From an uncultured Prevotella sp. (GTDB lineage: Bacteria > Bacteroidota > Bacteroidia > Bacteroidales > Bacteroidaceae), in contig CAKQDG010000015.1 of the NCBI GenBank assembly GCA_934219025.1, forward strand, positions 1-31,114: a stretch of DNA of 31,114 nt, in the 5' to 3' direction. This document shows, piece by piece, positions 23,486-31,114 of this stretch (position 1 is its first letter; the number at the start of each line of letters is the position of its first letter). The notes under the pieces were generated by a model. That model was not told the DNA's origin, did not search any database, and worked only from the letters and a program-made list of their open reading frames with translations. Position numbers and translations under genes: made by a program.

Positions 23486-24100
23486 ATGAACATAAAAATT
23501 CTGAAATATAATTCCGGCAACATTTGTAGCGTTGTCAATGCCTTGCAAAGAATTGGTATTGGAACTGAAGTAACTGATGATCCTGAGAAGCTTTTATCCT
23601 CGGATGGTATAATATTTCCGGGACAGGGCGAGGCAAGCTCTGCTATGAAATATCTCAAAGAACACAGGCTTGACGATTTGATACGCGGACTTAAACAGCC
23701 CCTCTTGGGAATTTGTATCGGACAACAACTTTTATGCAGGCATTCAGAAGAAGGAAACGTGGATTGTCTTGGAGTTTTCGATGCAGATGTGGTGAAATTC
23801 CAGCCTTCTTCAACAGATGAAAAAATTCCTGTCATGGGCTGGAACAAAATTGAATGTGGCAATTCATTATTGCTGAAAAATATTTCAGATTTGGATGGAT
23901 ACGTATATTTCATACACAGTTATTATGTTCCAATTTGCTATAATACCATTGCTACAGCAAAATACATCGTTCCATATAGTGCGGCTATGCAAAAAAACAA
24001 TTTCTATGCCACACAGTTTCATCCCGAAAAAAGTGGAAAAGTGGGGGAGAAGATACTGGAAAATTTTATAGACATTTGTAAAGAGAAATGTCTAAAATAA
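23486..24100 (+). CDS. hisH: Imidazole glycerol phosphate synthase, glutaminase subunit
   Basis: 204 residues, class I glutamine amidotransferase. The nucleophile is C77 in GICIGQQ, and the other triad members are H179 and E181 in QFHPEKS. It releases ammonia from glutamine and passes it to HisF for histidine synthesis. It is the first gene of a hisH-hisA-hisF run behind a good promoter. HisF lies two genes downstream and completes the enzyme. Confidence 0.95.
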   Translation: MNIKILKYNSGNICSVVNALQRIGIGTEVTDDPEKLLSSDGIIFPGQGEASSAMKYLKEHRLDDLIRGLKQPLLGICIGQQLLCRHSEEGNVDCLGVFDADVVKFQPSSTDEKIPVMGWNKIECGNSLLLKNISDLDGYVYFIHSYYVPICYNTIATAKYIVPYSAAMQKNNFYATQFHPEKSGKVGEKILENFIDICKEKCLK

Positions 24101-24124
24101 TTCAAACAAGATAAATCAAAGCAT

Positions 24125-24850
24125 ATGATAACGATTATTCCTGCAATCGACATTATAGACGGAAAATGTGTCAGACTAACGAAAGGTGACTACACAATGA
24201 AAACTACCTATTCTTCTGACCCTGTAGAAATTGCATGTGGGTATGAAAAAATGGGGTTTAAAAGACTGCATGTGGTAGATCTTGACGGAGCAAAGTCAAA
24301 GCATATTGTTAACAGTAATACTCTAAAGCAAATTATAAGGAAAACAAGCCTTTCCGTGGATTTTGGCGGAGGAATAAAATCAGTTTCCGATATCAAGAAA
24401 GCTTTTGAATGTGGAGCTGAATACATTACGCTAGGGTCGGTGGCAATAACCAACCGTAGCCTTTTTGAACAAGCCTTAGAAGAATACGGAAGTGAAAAAA
24501 TTATATTGGGAGCGGATGTACGAAACCGGAAAATAAGTTTAAACGGCTGGCTTGAAAATAGCAATATAGACATTATTGATTTTCTGAAAGAATATGTTGC
24601 TATTGGAGTCAAGAATGTTTTATGTACGGATATCTCAAAGGATGGAATGCTCTCCGGTCCTTCTGTAGAACTTTACAAGGAAATTATTGACAGTTTTCCG
24701 CAAATTAATCTAATCGCAAGTGGAGGAATATCATCTGTGAAAGATATTGAGGAACTTGACAAATACAATATTCCATCTGTTGTAATCGGTAAGGCTTTCT
24801 ATGAAGGCAAAATCACAGAAAATGAACTTAGAGAAAGGAGAATGTTATGA
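24125..24850 (+). CDS. hisA: ProFAR isomerase (phosphoribosylformimino-AICAR-P isomerase)
   Basis: 241 residues, a TIM barrel. The catalytic aspartates are in [14 protein letters not shown] (D9) and CTDISKDG. The two phosphate-binding halves, VDFGGGIKS and IASGGISS, show the family's internal twofold repeat. It opens the ribose of ProFAR to PRFAR, the substrate of HisFH. It overlaps hisF by 4 bases (ATGA). Confidence 0.95.
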   Translation: MITIIPAIDIIDGKCVRLTKGDYTMKTTYSSDPVEIACGYEKMGFKRLHVVDLDGAKSKHIVNSNTLKQIIRKTSLSVDFGGGIKSVSDIKKAFECGAEYITLGSVAITNRSLFEQALEEYGSEKIILGADVRNRKISLNGWLENSNIDIIDFLKEYVAIGVKNVLCTDISKDGMLSGPSVELYKEIIDSFPQINLIASGGISSVKDIEELDKYNIPSVVIGKAFYEGKITENELRERRML

Positions 24851-25611
24851 CAGAAAGTTTGGCTAAAAGAATTATACCGTGCCTTGATGTTAAAAACGGG
24901 AAAACAGTAAAAGGAATAAATTTTGTAGGCCTCAAAGAGGTTGGCGACCCTGTAGAATTGGCTAAATTGTATAGCGACAGTGGGGCCGACGAACTTACCT
25001 TCCTGGACATTACAGCAAGTGCCGAAGGAAGGAAAACCTTTACGGATGTTGTTTCGCGGGTTGCTAAGGAAATAAATATTCCATTTACCGTAGGCGGTGG
25101 TATAGGCTCCATTGAAGATGTGGAACGCTTGCTTGGAGCTGGTGCCGACAAAATCAGTATAAACAGCGCTGCCCTGCGTAATCCGTGCATAATAGACGAG
25201 ATTGCCAAGCGATTTGGCTCTCAGGTCTGTGTTTGTGCCATTGATGCACAGTTTGACGACAGTGAATGGTATTGCTATTTGAATGGAGGACGACTCCGTA
25301 CGACACGCAAACTTTATGATTGGGCAAAAGAGGTGGAACAGAGAGGTGCAGGAGAGATTCTCTTCACGAGCATGAACAACGATGGAACAAAGAAAGGTTT
25401 TGCCAACGAGGCCCTGTCTGAATTACACGCAAAATTAGGTATTCCTGTTATTGCCAGTGGTGGCGCTGGATGTATGGAAGATTTTCTTGCCACCTTTACC
25501 GAAGGGAAATCAGATGCTGCATTAGCTGCAAGTGTATTCCATTTTGGAGAAATAAAAATCCGCGACCTCAAAATGTATCTCAGAAGCCACGGAGTGAAAG
25601 TTAGACTTTAA
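24847..25611 (+). CDS. hisF: Imidazole glycerol phosphate synthase, cyclase subunit
   Basis: 254 residues, a TIM barrel homologous to His[12 protein letters not shown] (D14) and CAIDAQFD hold the catalytic acids; FTVGGGIGS and IASGGAG bind phosphate. It uses ammonia from HisH to make imidazole glycerol phosphate and AICAR. The product is the substrate of the dehydratase half of HisB, encoded on the opposite strand 36 bases away. Start ATG is translationally coupled to hisA. Confidence 0.96.
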   Translation: MTESLAKRIIPCLDVKNGKTVKGINFVGLKEVGDPVELAKLYSDSGADELTFLDITASAEGRKTFTDVVSRVAKEINIPFTVGGGIGSIEDVERLLGAGADKISINSAALRNPCIIDEIAKRFGSQVCVCAIDAQFDDSEWYCYLNGGRLRTTRKLYDWAKEVEQRGAGEILFTSMNNDGTKKGFANEALSELHAKLGIPVIASGGAGCMEDFLATFTEGKSDAALAASVFHFGEIKIRDLKMYLRSHGVKVRL

Positions 25612-25647
25612 CATAATATCTTATATAAATGTATAAAATGCCTATCT

Positions 25648-26721
25648 TTACAGAGAACCTTTAGTTGAAGGCAATTCATATTTATAGACATCTCGTTTTA
25701 CTGCCATTTTCAGCGAACGGGCAAATGCTTTGAAAATACCCTCTATCTTGTGGTGCTCATTATCCCCTTCGGCTTTTATGTTAAGATTCATAAGCGCTGT
25801 GTCGCTAACGCTTTTGAAGAAATGCTGAAACATTTCCGTAGGCATATCGCCAACATATTCCCGATGAAAATCTGCATTCCAAACAAGCCATGGTCTACCC
25901 CCGAAGTCAAGCGCAACCTGGCAAAGACAGTCGTCCATAGGCAATGTATATCCATACCTTTCGATACCTCGCTTATCACCTAAGGCCTTGCGCAGGCACT
26001 CGCCAATAACGATTCCTGTATCTTCTATAGTATGGTGCTCGTCAACATTCAAATCGCCGCAAGTTTTGACACGCAAATCAATTGAGCCATGTTTTGCGAT
26101 TTGTTCAAGCATGTGGTCAAAGAATCCTAATCCTGTGTGTATGTCAGACTTGCCAGTGCCGTCAAGATTCATTTCAGCCTTTATTCTTGTTTCTTTTGTG
26201 TTTCTCTCTACACAAACTTTCCTTTCCCCCGCAAATATAATTTCTGCCGCCTTTTTCCAATCCATACCGTTTTTTCCAATGATAATAGATTTGCATCCTA
26301 AGTTTTCGGCAAGTTGCTTATCTGTGTCACGGTCGCCTATAACATAGCTGTTTGCCATGTCGCAATCGACATCATCAATATATTTTTTCAACATTCCCGT
26401 ACCAGGTTTCCGAAATGGACTGTTGTCTTCCGGGAAATGGCGGTCGATAAGTATGTCGCTAAATACAATGCCTTCATTTTCCAAACTTTTCAGTAAGAAA
26501 TTCTGTACAGGATAGAAAGTGCTTTCCAAAAAAGAGTCTGTTCCGAGTCCATCTTGATTGGATACCATAACGAGTTTAAAATCAAGATTTCTGCATATAA
26601 ACGAAAGGCTTGTGAAAACATCTTTTTTAAAGATAAGTTTGTCAAAAGAATCAACTTGCTCATCATCAGGTTCTTCTATAAGAGTCCCGTCACGGTCTAT
26701 GAATAAATATTTCTGTTTCAT
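25648..26721 (-). CDS. hisB: Bifunctional histidinol-phosphatase / imidazoleglycerol-phosphate dehydratase
   Basis: 357 residues. The N-terminal HAD phosphatase has FIDRDGTL (D9, D11), SNQDG and GDRDTD. The C-terminal dehydratase (from about 170) has [21 protein letters not shown] and [13 protein letters not shown], the manganese-binding histidine motifs. It carries out steps 6 and 8 of histidine synthesis. The zinc-binding Cys residues of E. coli HisB are absent ([12 protein letters not shown]), which I believe is usual in Bacteroidetes. It is convergent with hisHAF and starts 17 bases after a membrane-protein gene. Confidence 0.95.
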   Translation of the reverse strand: MKQKYLFIDRDGTLIEEPDDEQVDSFDKLIFKKDVFTSLSFICRNLDFKLVMVSNQDGLGTDSFLESTFYPVQNFLLKSLENEGIVFSDILIDRHFPEDNSPFRKPGTGMLKKYIDDVDCDMANSYVIGDRDTDKQLAENLGCKSIIIGKNGMDWKKAAEIIFAGERKVCVERNTKETRIKAEMNLDGTGKSDIHTGLGFFDHMLEQIAKHGSIDLRVKTCGDLNVDEHHTIEDTGIVIGECLRKALGDKRGIERYGYTLPMDDCLCQVALDFGGRPWLVWNADFHREYVGDMPTEMFQHFFKSVSDTALMNLNIKAEGDNEHHKIEGIFKAFARSLKMAVKRDVYKYELPSTKGSL

Positions 26722-26738
26722 ATGCTTTACATGAAATT

Positions 26739-27608
26739 TTAATTTTTTTCTATACGTCTACATTCTATTGTTTGATAAATATAATAGCCTGTATAAGTCA
26801 TAAACGACATAAAATAAAAGCGAATAAAATATGCTACTGCCGAAACGAGAAACACAACTACGCCGAAACATTCCGGAAGTTTAATATCATCACCATAGGC
26901 GGCTTTTCCAAACGTGGCAACATTCTGTATCAAGGCTAAAGCGTGAAGTGGAAGGCAAATGAATATATCGGCTATGCACAAGCATAAAAGTGCAAGAAAA
27001 ACCGTTGAGAATATAAATCCCCAATTACGAAATCCTGAAACATATGAATGAAAAAAAGTCTTTCGATAAATAGTAGAGGTTTCAACCATATATTTTGTAT
27101 TAACATAAACCAAAGGCAACGAAAATACAAAGTAGAGAGGGTATACAATAATAAATATATAAAATAACTCAATAAGTTTTACATCCGTATAATTGTTCTT
27201 CATTACAAGATAAAAATAGCAAACAACGGCAGCAACTAACACATAAACCAGTAGAAAAGCTATATTTGCCGGAATAAGTTTCAACATTCTTACAAAGTTA
27301 CAGATTTTCTTCCGTTTATTGATTTGAGAAAATAAAATTGCCACAACAATTAATGTCATTGCAACCATTGCTAAAAGACAGAGTGTAAATTGAATACCCC
27401 TAAAATCAAAACCCACATAAATTATTCCTGGTATGAGCGAGAACATCCATGTGTTCAGTGCTGCCATAACAAATGCAAGAATCGAAAACAAAACTACGTT
27501 TGACTTATTTTGCATTTGAACCGCTCCCCTTACACTGTGCATAGCTTCAGAAACGCAAGAACGAAAGCTACGTATCTTGAAGCCGACTTCTTTTCCTTCT
27601 ATTTCCAT
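26739..27608 (-). CDS. Multi-pass membrane protein of unknown function, 289 aa
   Basis: ATG at 27608. Six or so hydrophobic segments follow a 40-residue cytosolic N-terminus (positively charged FKIRSFRSC). Aromatic residues are frequent between helices. No family is recognised; proteins of this general design are common in Bacteroidales. It is only 17 bases upstream of hisB on the same strand, so the two are probably co-transcribed, with no functional link apparent. Confidence 0.8.
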   Translation of the reverse strand: MEIEGKEVGFKIRSFRSCVSEAMHSVRGAVQMQNKSNVVLFSILAFVMAALNTWMFSLIPGIIYVGFDFRGIQFTLCLLAMVAMTLIVVAILFSQINKRKKICNFVRMLKLIPANIAFLLVYVLVAAVVCYFYLVMKNNYTDVKLIELFYIFIIVYPLYFVFSLPLVYVNTKYMVETSTIYRKTFFHSYVSGFRNWGFIFSTVFLALLCLCIADIFICLPLHALALIQNVATFGKAAYGDDIKLPECFGVVVFLVSAVAYFIRFYFMSFMTYTGYYIYQTIECRRIEKN

Positions 27609-27630
27609 AATTTCCTTTTATTAATTATTG

Positions 27631-27638
27631 CAAAGGTA
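27631..27638 (-). promoter_or_regulatory. Promoter -7 element of the membrane protein - hisB unit
   Basis: The minus strand reads TACCTTTG, matching TAnnTTTG, about 22 bases before the ATG at 27608. The -33 is not evident. Confidence 0.45.
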
Positions 27639-27683
27639 ATAATAATAGTTATATCCGTTTATTAATTAATCAATAAAAAATAC

Positions 27684-27691
27684 TAACTTTG
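27684..27691 (+). promoter_or_regulatory. Promoter -7 element of the oxidoreductase gene
   Basis: TAACTTTG matches TAnnTTTG, 31 bases before the ATG at 27723. The -33 is weak (TTTA at 22 bases). It diverges from the -7 at 27631-27638. Confidence 0.5.
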
Positions 27692-27722
27692 CACTAAAAG
27701 TAAAAAAATTACCTGTACAGAT

Positions 27723-28706
27723 ATGGACAAGATAAAATGGGGGTTCATCGGATGCGGAGAAGTTGTAGAACGAAAATCCGGACCTGCCTTTGCTAATATA
27801 GAGGGCTCAGAAGTGGTAGCTGTGATGAGCAGGACCCCTTCGAAAGCAAAATCATATGCTGAGCGGCATGGTATAAAAAAATGGTATACTGATGCCCAGG
27901 AGCTTATTGATGATTCTGAAGTAAATGCGGTGTATGTTGCAACACCACCATCAAGCCATGCCACATTTGCCATTATGGCAATGCATTCTGGCAAGCCTGT
28001 GTACGTTGAAAAGCCTTTGGCGGCAAATTATGATGATTGCGCACGTATAAACCGCGTGAGTGAACAGACTGGCATTCCTTGCTTTGTGGCATACTACAGA
28101 AGGAATCTTCCATATTTTAATAAAGTGAAAAGCATAATAGAAAGTGGCGACATAGGTAATATCGTAAATGTTCAGATAAGGTACTCATGTCCTGCGCGTC
28201 CTCACGATGGGGATAAGGGAGATGCTATGCCGTGGCGTATTAATCCAGACATTGCCGGTGGCGGATATTTTTACGATATGGCAGCACATCAGCTTGACCT
28301 GCTGCAAAATCTGTTTGGAGTGATTGTTGATGCTAATGGTATTTGTGCAAACAGAGGAGGACTGTATGAAGCAGAAGACAGTGTCAGTGCATGTTTCCAG
28401 TTTGAAAACGGACTACCTGGAAGTGGATCGTGGTGTTTCGTGGGTCATGAGTCAGCTCAAGAAGACAGAATTGAAATAATAGGCGACAAGGGAACGCTTT
28501 GTTTTTCTGTATTTAATTATGAGCCAATATTGCTGGTCACAAGCAGGGGTAAGGCAAATATCGTTGTTGCAAATCCTCCCTATGTTCAAGAGCCGCTTAT
28601 AAAAGAGGTTGTGAACGACTTGTTGGGGAAAGCAAAATGCACGTGTACAAGTGTTTCGGCAACGCCAGTAAACTGGGTCATGGATAGAATTCTTGGAAAA
28701 TTCTGA
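27723..28706 (+). CDS. Gfo/Idh/MocA-family oxidoreductase
   Basis: 327 residues. The Rossmann nucleotide-binding motif GFIGCGEVVERK opens the protein. EKPLA holds the conserved lysine, and DMAAHQLDLLQNLFG carries the active-site D/H pair. The C-terminal alpha/beta domain follows. Enzymes of this family oxidise or reduce sugars, inositols and related compounds with NAD(P); the substrate cannot be told here. There is no signal peptide. The next gene starts 47 bases later without a clear promoter or terminator between. Confidence 0.9.
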   Translation: MDKIKWGFIGCGEVVERKSGPAFANIEGSEVVAVMSRTPSKAKSYAERHGIKKWYTDAQELIDDSEVNAVYVATPPSSHATFAIMAMHSGKPVYVEKPLAANYDDCARINRVSEQTGIPCFVAYYRRNLPYFNKVKSIIESGDIGNIVNVQIRYSCPARPHDGDKGDAMPWRINPDIAGGGYFYDMAAHQLDLLQNLFGVIVDANGICANRGGLYEAEDSVSACFQFENGLPGSGSWCFVGHESAQEDRIEIIGDKGTLCFSVFNYEPILLVTSRGKANIVVANPPYVQEPLIKEVVNDLLGKAKCTCTSVSATPVNWVMDRILGKF

Positions 28707-28753
28707 CATATAAAATTAAGTCTTTCCGACACATATAAATACCATCCTGAAGT

Positions 28754-29947
28754 ATGCCATTACAAACATTTGCGTTTAAAAAGTTGCTGATATTTTATTC
28801 TCTGCTTTCCCCCAGCATTATGAGGGCAGAAGTGGTGGCTGATTCTTTGGCAGTCAATGAGAATTCTCTGACGCAAAATGTAACAACAGCCGACAAAAAA
28901 GAGAAAAGAGAGAAAAAAGATTTTTTCCATTCTGTCGGTAGAGTATTTACAAAAGTATTCAAGGGATTTAACGATATTGACACTACATATATAGAGCCTC
29001 AGCATTACAATTATACAGTAATGCTTCAGAATACAAATACGTATGAAGCTTATACAATTAAAAGCGAGTCGGGACAGAGTATAACATTCGCTCCCAGGCC
29101 AAGCATGAAATTAGGTCCATATATAGGATGGAGATGGCTTTTCCTGGGATATACTTTTGACTTGAAACATATCAATAGTGGCAATAACAAGAAAGAATTT
29201 GACCTTAGCCTATATAGCTCAATGCTTGGCATTGACTTGTATTACAGAAAAACAGGCGACAATTATCGCATAGGCAGGACATCGCTGAGCGACAAAATCG
29301 GAAGAAATTATTTCAAGGATATTCCGTTTAGCGGTCTGAACGTCGGAATTAAAGGGTTTGACCTTTACTATATTTTCAATCACAAGAAATTTTCCTATCC
29401 GGCTGCTTTCAGCCAAAGTACCCGACAGAAAAGGAGTTGTGGATCTCTGCTCGTAGGCATTGGATACACATCGCATTCTCTGTCGCTTGATTATGATAAA
29501 TTGAAAAAAACTTTGACTGATAAACTTTCAGAAAATCCGGAAATTAATATTGATGATGTGATAATTGGCGAAGACTACGACTTCAAAAGCGTGAAATATA
29601 AATCCTATTCAGCTTCTGTGGGCTATGCATATAATTGGGTGTTCCTGCGGAATTGCTTGTTCTCAGCCTCTATGTCTGCATCATTGGCCTATAAAGAAAC
29701 AAAAAGTGATTTGACTCGTCATGGCACAGCTCTAAGGGATTTTGATTTCAAGAATTTCAACTTTGATGGTATCGGACGCTTCGGATTTATTTATAATAAC
29801 GACAAGTGGTATGCTGGTGCAAATACTATTCTACACACATACAACTATAAAAAAAGCCGGTTCTCGACAAATAGCTATTTTGGTTCTTTAAATATATATG
29901 CAGGAATAAATCTAGGAATAAAACGTAAATACAAGAAAAAGCGATGA
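28754..29947 (+). CDS. DUF4421 outer-membrane beta-barrel-like protein
   Basis: 397 residues. A hydrophobic N-terminus (about 8-25, KKLLIFYSLLSPSIMRAEV) suits a signal peptide, followed by a lysine-rich polar stretch. From about residue 75 on, alternating amphipathic strands with frequent Tyr, Gly and Asn (GPYIGWRWLFLGYTFDL, SASVGYAYNWVF) resemble an outer-membrane barrel of the DUF4421 family. The C-terminus ends in a very basic KRKYKKKR, unusual for a barrel terminus. It overlaps the DUF1460 gene by 4 bases, so the two probably work together at the envelope. Confidence 0.8.
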   Translation: MPLQTFAFKKLLIFYSLLSPSIMRAEVVADSLAVNENSLTQNVTTADKKEKREKKDFFHSVGRVFTKVFKGFNDIDTTYIEPQHYNYTVMLQNTNTYEAYTIKSESGQSITFAPRPSMKLGPYIGWRWLFLGYTFDLKHINSGNNKKEFDLSLYSSMLGIDLYYRKTGDNYRIGRTSLSDKIGRNYFKDIPFSGLNVGIKGFDLYYIFNHKKFSYPAAFSQSTRQKRSCGSLLVGIGYTSHSLSLDYDKLKKTLTDKLSENPEINIDDVIIGEDYDFKSVKYKSYSASVGYAYNWVFLRNCLFSASMSASLAYKETKSDLTRHGTALRDFDFKNFNFDGIGRFGFIYNNDKWYAGANTILHTYNYKKSRFSTNSYFGSLNIYAGINLGIKRKYKKKR

Positions 29948-30798
29948 AAAAGATTTTAATCTCAATCCTTACTGCGGTGTTCACTTTGCCGTCTTTTGCA
30001 ATCCAATACACCCAAAGCGACAGTCTGAAAGTTGTGGCCTTATTGAAAAAAGCCCGGAAAGTCAATTTGAGAAGCCAAAAGGAATGTGTATCATTTTTTA
30101 CTAAACAATTTTATGGAGTGCCATATGTAGCAAAGACTCTTGAGGTAAACCGTAAAGAACAACTCGTTGTAAACTTGCGACAGCTTGATTGCACTACATA
30201 CGTTGAAAACGTGGTAGCTCTATGTCTTTGTATGAAAAACGGAAAATATACGTTTGGCGATTTCTGCCATTATCTCTCCTTTATCAGATACCGAAAGGGA
30301 AAAGGCATAAATTATCCAGCCCGTCTACATTATTTCACGGATTGGATAAACGACAACTCTGCTGCAAACGTCTGCATATCCCCTCAGGAGCCTACCCCGC
30401 CCTTTAGTGGAATACAGAAAATCTTTGTAAATTTCATGACTACCCACAGTGATAAGTATCCAATGCTGAATAATAATAAACAAAACATGAAAGAGATTTC
30501 AAATGTTGAAAAATCTCTTACTGGCAAGACTTACCGTTATATTCCCAAACAGAAGATAAATAATTCAAAATTGCTACGACAGACAATTCACAATGGCGAC
30601 ATTATAGTAATTCTGACAAATATGAACGGTCTTGACACTCAGCATCTGGGCTTCGCATTATGGAAAAAAGATGGCTTGCATCTTGTTAATGCATCATCTG
30701 TTCATCACAAAGTTGTAGAAGAGCCGATGCTTCTTTATACTTATCTGAAAAAACACAAGACAATGACAGGCATACGTATCGTCAGATTAAAAGAATAA
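29944..30798 (+). CDS. DUF1460 (amidase-like, NlpC/P60-type fold) secreted protein
   Basis: 284 residues. Signal peptide MKKILISILTAVFTLPSFA, cleaved before IQYTQ. The DUF1460 signature LDCTTYVENV contains the putative nucleophile cysteine (about C83), and DTQHLGFALW holds the histidine. Family members are thought to act on peptidoglycan peptides as amidases or peptidases with an NlpC/P60-like fold; the reaction here is unproven. Start ATG overlaps the DUF4421 stop (ATGA). A hairpin terminator follows. Confidence 0.87.
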   Translation: MKKILISILTAVFTLPSFAIQYTQSDSLKVVALLKKARKVNLRSQKECVSFFTKQFYGVPYVAKTLEVNRKEQLVVNLRQLDCTTYVENVVALCLCMKNGKYTFGDFCHYLSFIRYRKGKGINYPARLHYFTDWINDNSAANVCISPQEPTPPFSGIQKIFVNFMTTHSDKYPMLNNNKQNMKEISNVEKSLTGKTYRYIPKQKINNSKLLRQTIHNGDIIVILTNMNGLDTQHLGFALWKKDGLHLVNASSVHHKVVEEPMLLYTYLKKHKTMTGIRIVRLKE

Positions 30799-30804
30799 AA
30801 AAAA

Positions 30805-30825
30805 GAGTCTCCGTATTGGAGACTC
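30805..30825. terminator. Bidirectional terminator between the DUF1460 gene and rpmA
   Basis: GAGTCTCC (30805-30812), loop GTATT, GGAGACTC (30818-30825). On the minus strand it is followed by a run of eight T, a strong rho-independent terminator for rpmA. On the plus strand the tail is a weak TATGTTTGTTT. Confidence 0.85.
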
Positions 30826-30856
30826 GTATGTTTGTTTGGAATAAGTTTTTATTTTT

Positions 30857-31114
30857 TTAAGCTTCTGCCTCAGGAAGTACAGATACGATGCTTCTGCTCT
30901 TGCGACCCTTGCGGAAATTTACAATTCCGTCGGTAAGAGCGTAAAGAGTATCATCCTTACCAATACCTACATTCTGACCAGGGTTGTGCTTTGTACCACG
31001 CTGACGAACTATGATGTTACCAGCGATAACTTTCTGTCCACCCCAAATCTTAACGCCTAATCTCTGTGAAGCTGACTCACGGCCGTTCTTAGAACTACCT
31101 ACACCTTTTTTATG
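30857..31114 (-). CDS. rpmA: Ribosomal protein bL27, 5' end cut by window edge
   Basis: 85 codons plus stop are present, beginning [14 protein letters not shown], so only the usual Met-Ala is missing beyond the window. [25 protein letters not shown] and [12 protein letters not shown] are family signatures. bL27 lies near the peptidyl-transferase centre of the 50S subunit. The start is intact up to the window edge with no processing extension visible. rplU (bL21) is normally just upstream but lies outside. Confidence 0.97.
   Translation of the reverse strand, partial: HKKGVGSSKNGRESASQRLGVKIWGGQKVIAGNIIVRQRGTKHNPGQNVGIGKDDTLYALTDGIVNFRKGRKSRSIVSVLPEAEA

Noticed and set aside
26380..26440. Missing zinc cysteines in the HisB phosphatase half as a sign of decay
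   Set aside because: From what I know of Bacteroidetes HisB this region usually lacks them, and all catalytic HAD residues are intact.

Overview
The window looks like chromosomal DNA of a member of the Bacteroidales, most likely the Prevotella group. Three things support this. Promoters follow the Bacteroidetes pattern TTTG-N19/20-TAnnTTTG. Several gene families are largely restricted to that phylum (HU-HIG DNA-binding protein, 'smalltalk' mini-protein, DUF4421, DUF1460, DUF5112/5113-type sensor kinase). HisB is the bifunctional form without zinc-binding cysteines. No rRNA, tRNA, insertion sequence or CRISPR array was seen.

Left part (1-5660) is accessory DNA. On the minus strand, a small OB-fold-like protein, a 124-residue protein and a primase-helicase (VirE_N/DUF3987 type, running off the window start) form one group. 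A second minus-strand group holds a frameshifted PD-(D/E)xK nuclease remnant, an all-helical 267-residue protein and a 151-residue protein; the last two share a short GSVHxDNxK tag. About 800 non-coding bases follow, containing a 36-bp perfect AT palindrome nested exactly at the centre of a larger inverted repeat. An HU-like protein and a 32-residue smalltalk protein follow on the plus strand. Primase, helicase, OB-fold, HU and an origin-like centre together resemble a compact replication module.

The middle (5662-15387) is almost all minus strand: HtpG, a cytosolic 5'-nucleotidase-like phosphoesterase with a membrane zinc-ribbon protein, a secreted GH25 lysozyme, an unknown protein with an NhaC antiporter, and altronate dehydratase. 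Tandem 8-bp repeats (CAATTTTT/CAATCTTT) sit just 3' of four of these left and middle genes.

From 13891 to 18486 is a hexuronate catabolism cluster: lacI-type regulator and uxaA on minus, kdgK and eda on plus, diverging from a shared control region. It converts altronate through KDG and KDPG to pyruvate and glyceraldehyde-3-phosphate.

From 18479 to 23344 lies a signalling operon: a 1164-residue sensor kinase with two half-kinases in one chain, its response regulator, and a small AbgT-like membrane protein. Next come hisH-hisA-hisF (plus) converging on hisB (minus), which follows a membrane protein gene. The right end has a Gfo/Idh/MocA oxidoreductase, a DUF4421 outer-membrane protein overlapping a DUF1460 amidase-like lipid- or wall-directed protein, and ribosomal protein L27 on minus, lacking only its first two residues.
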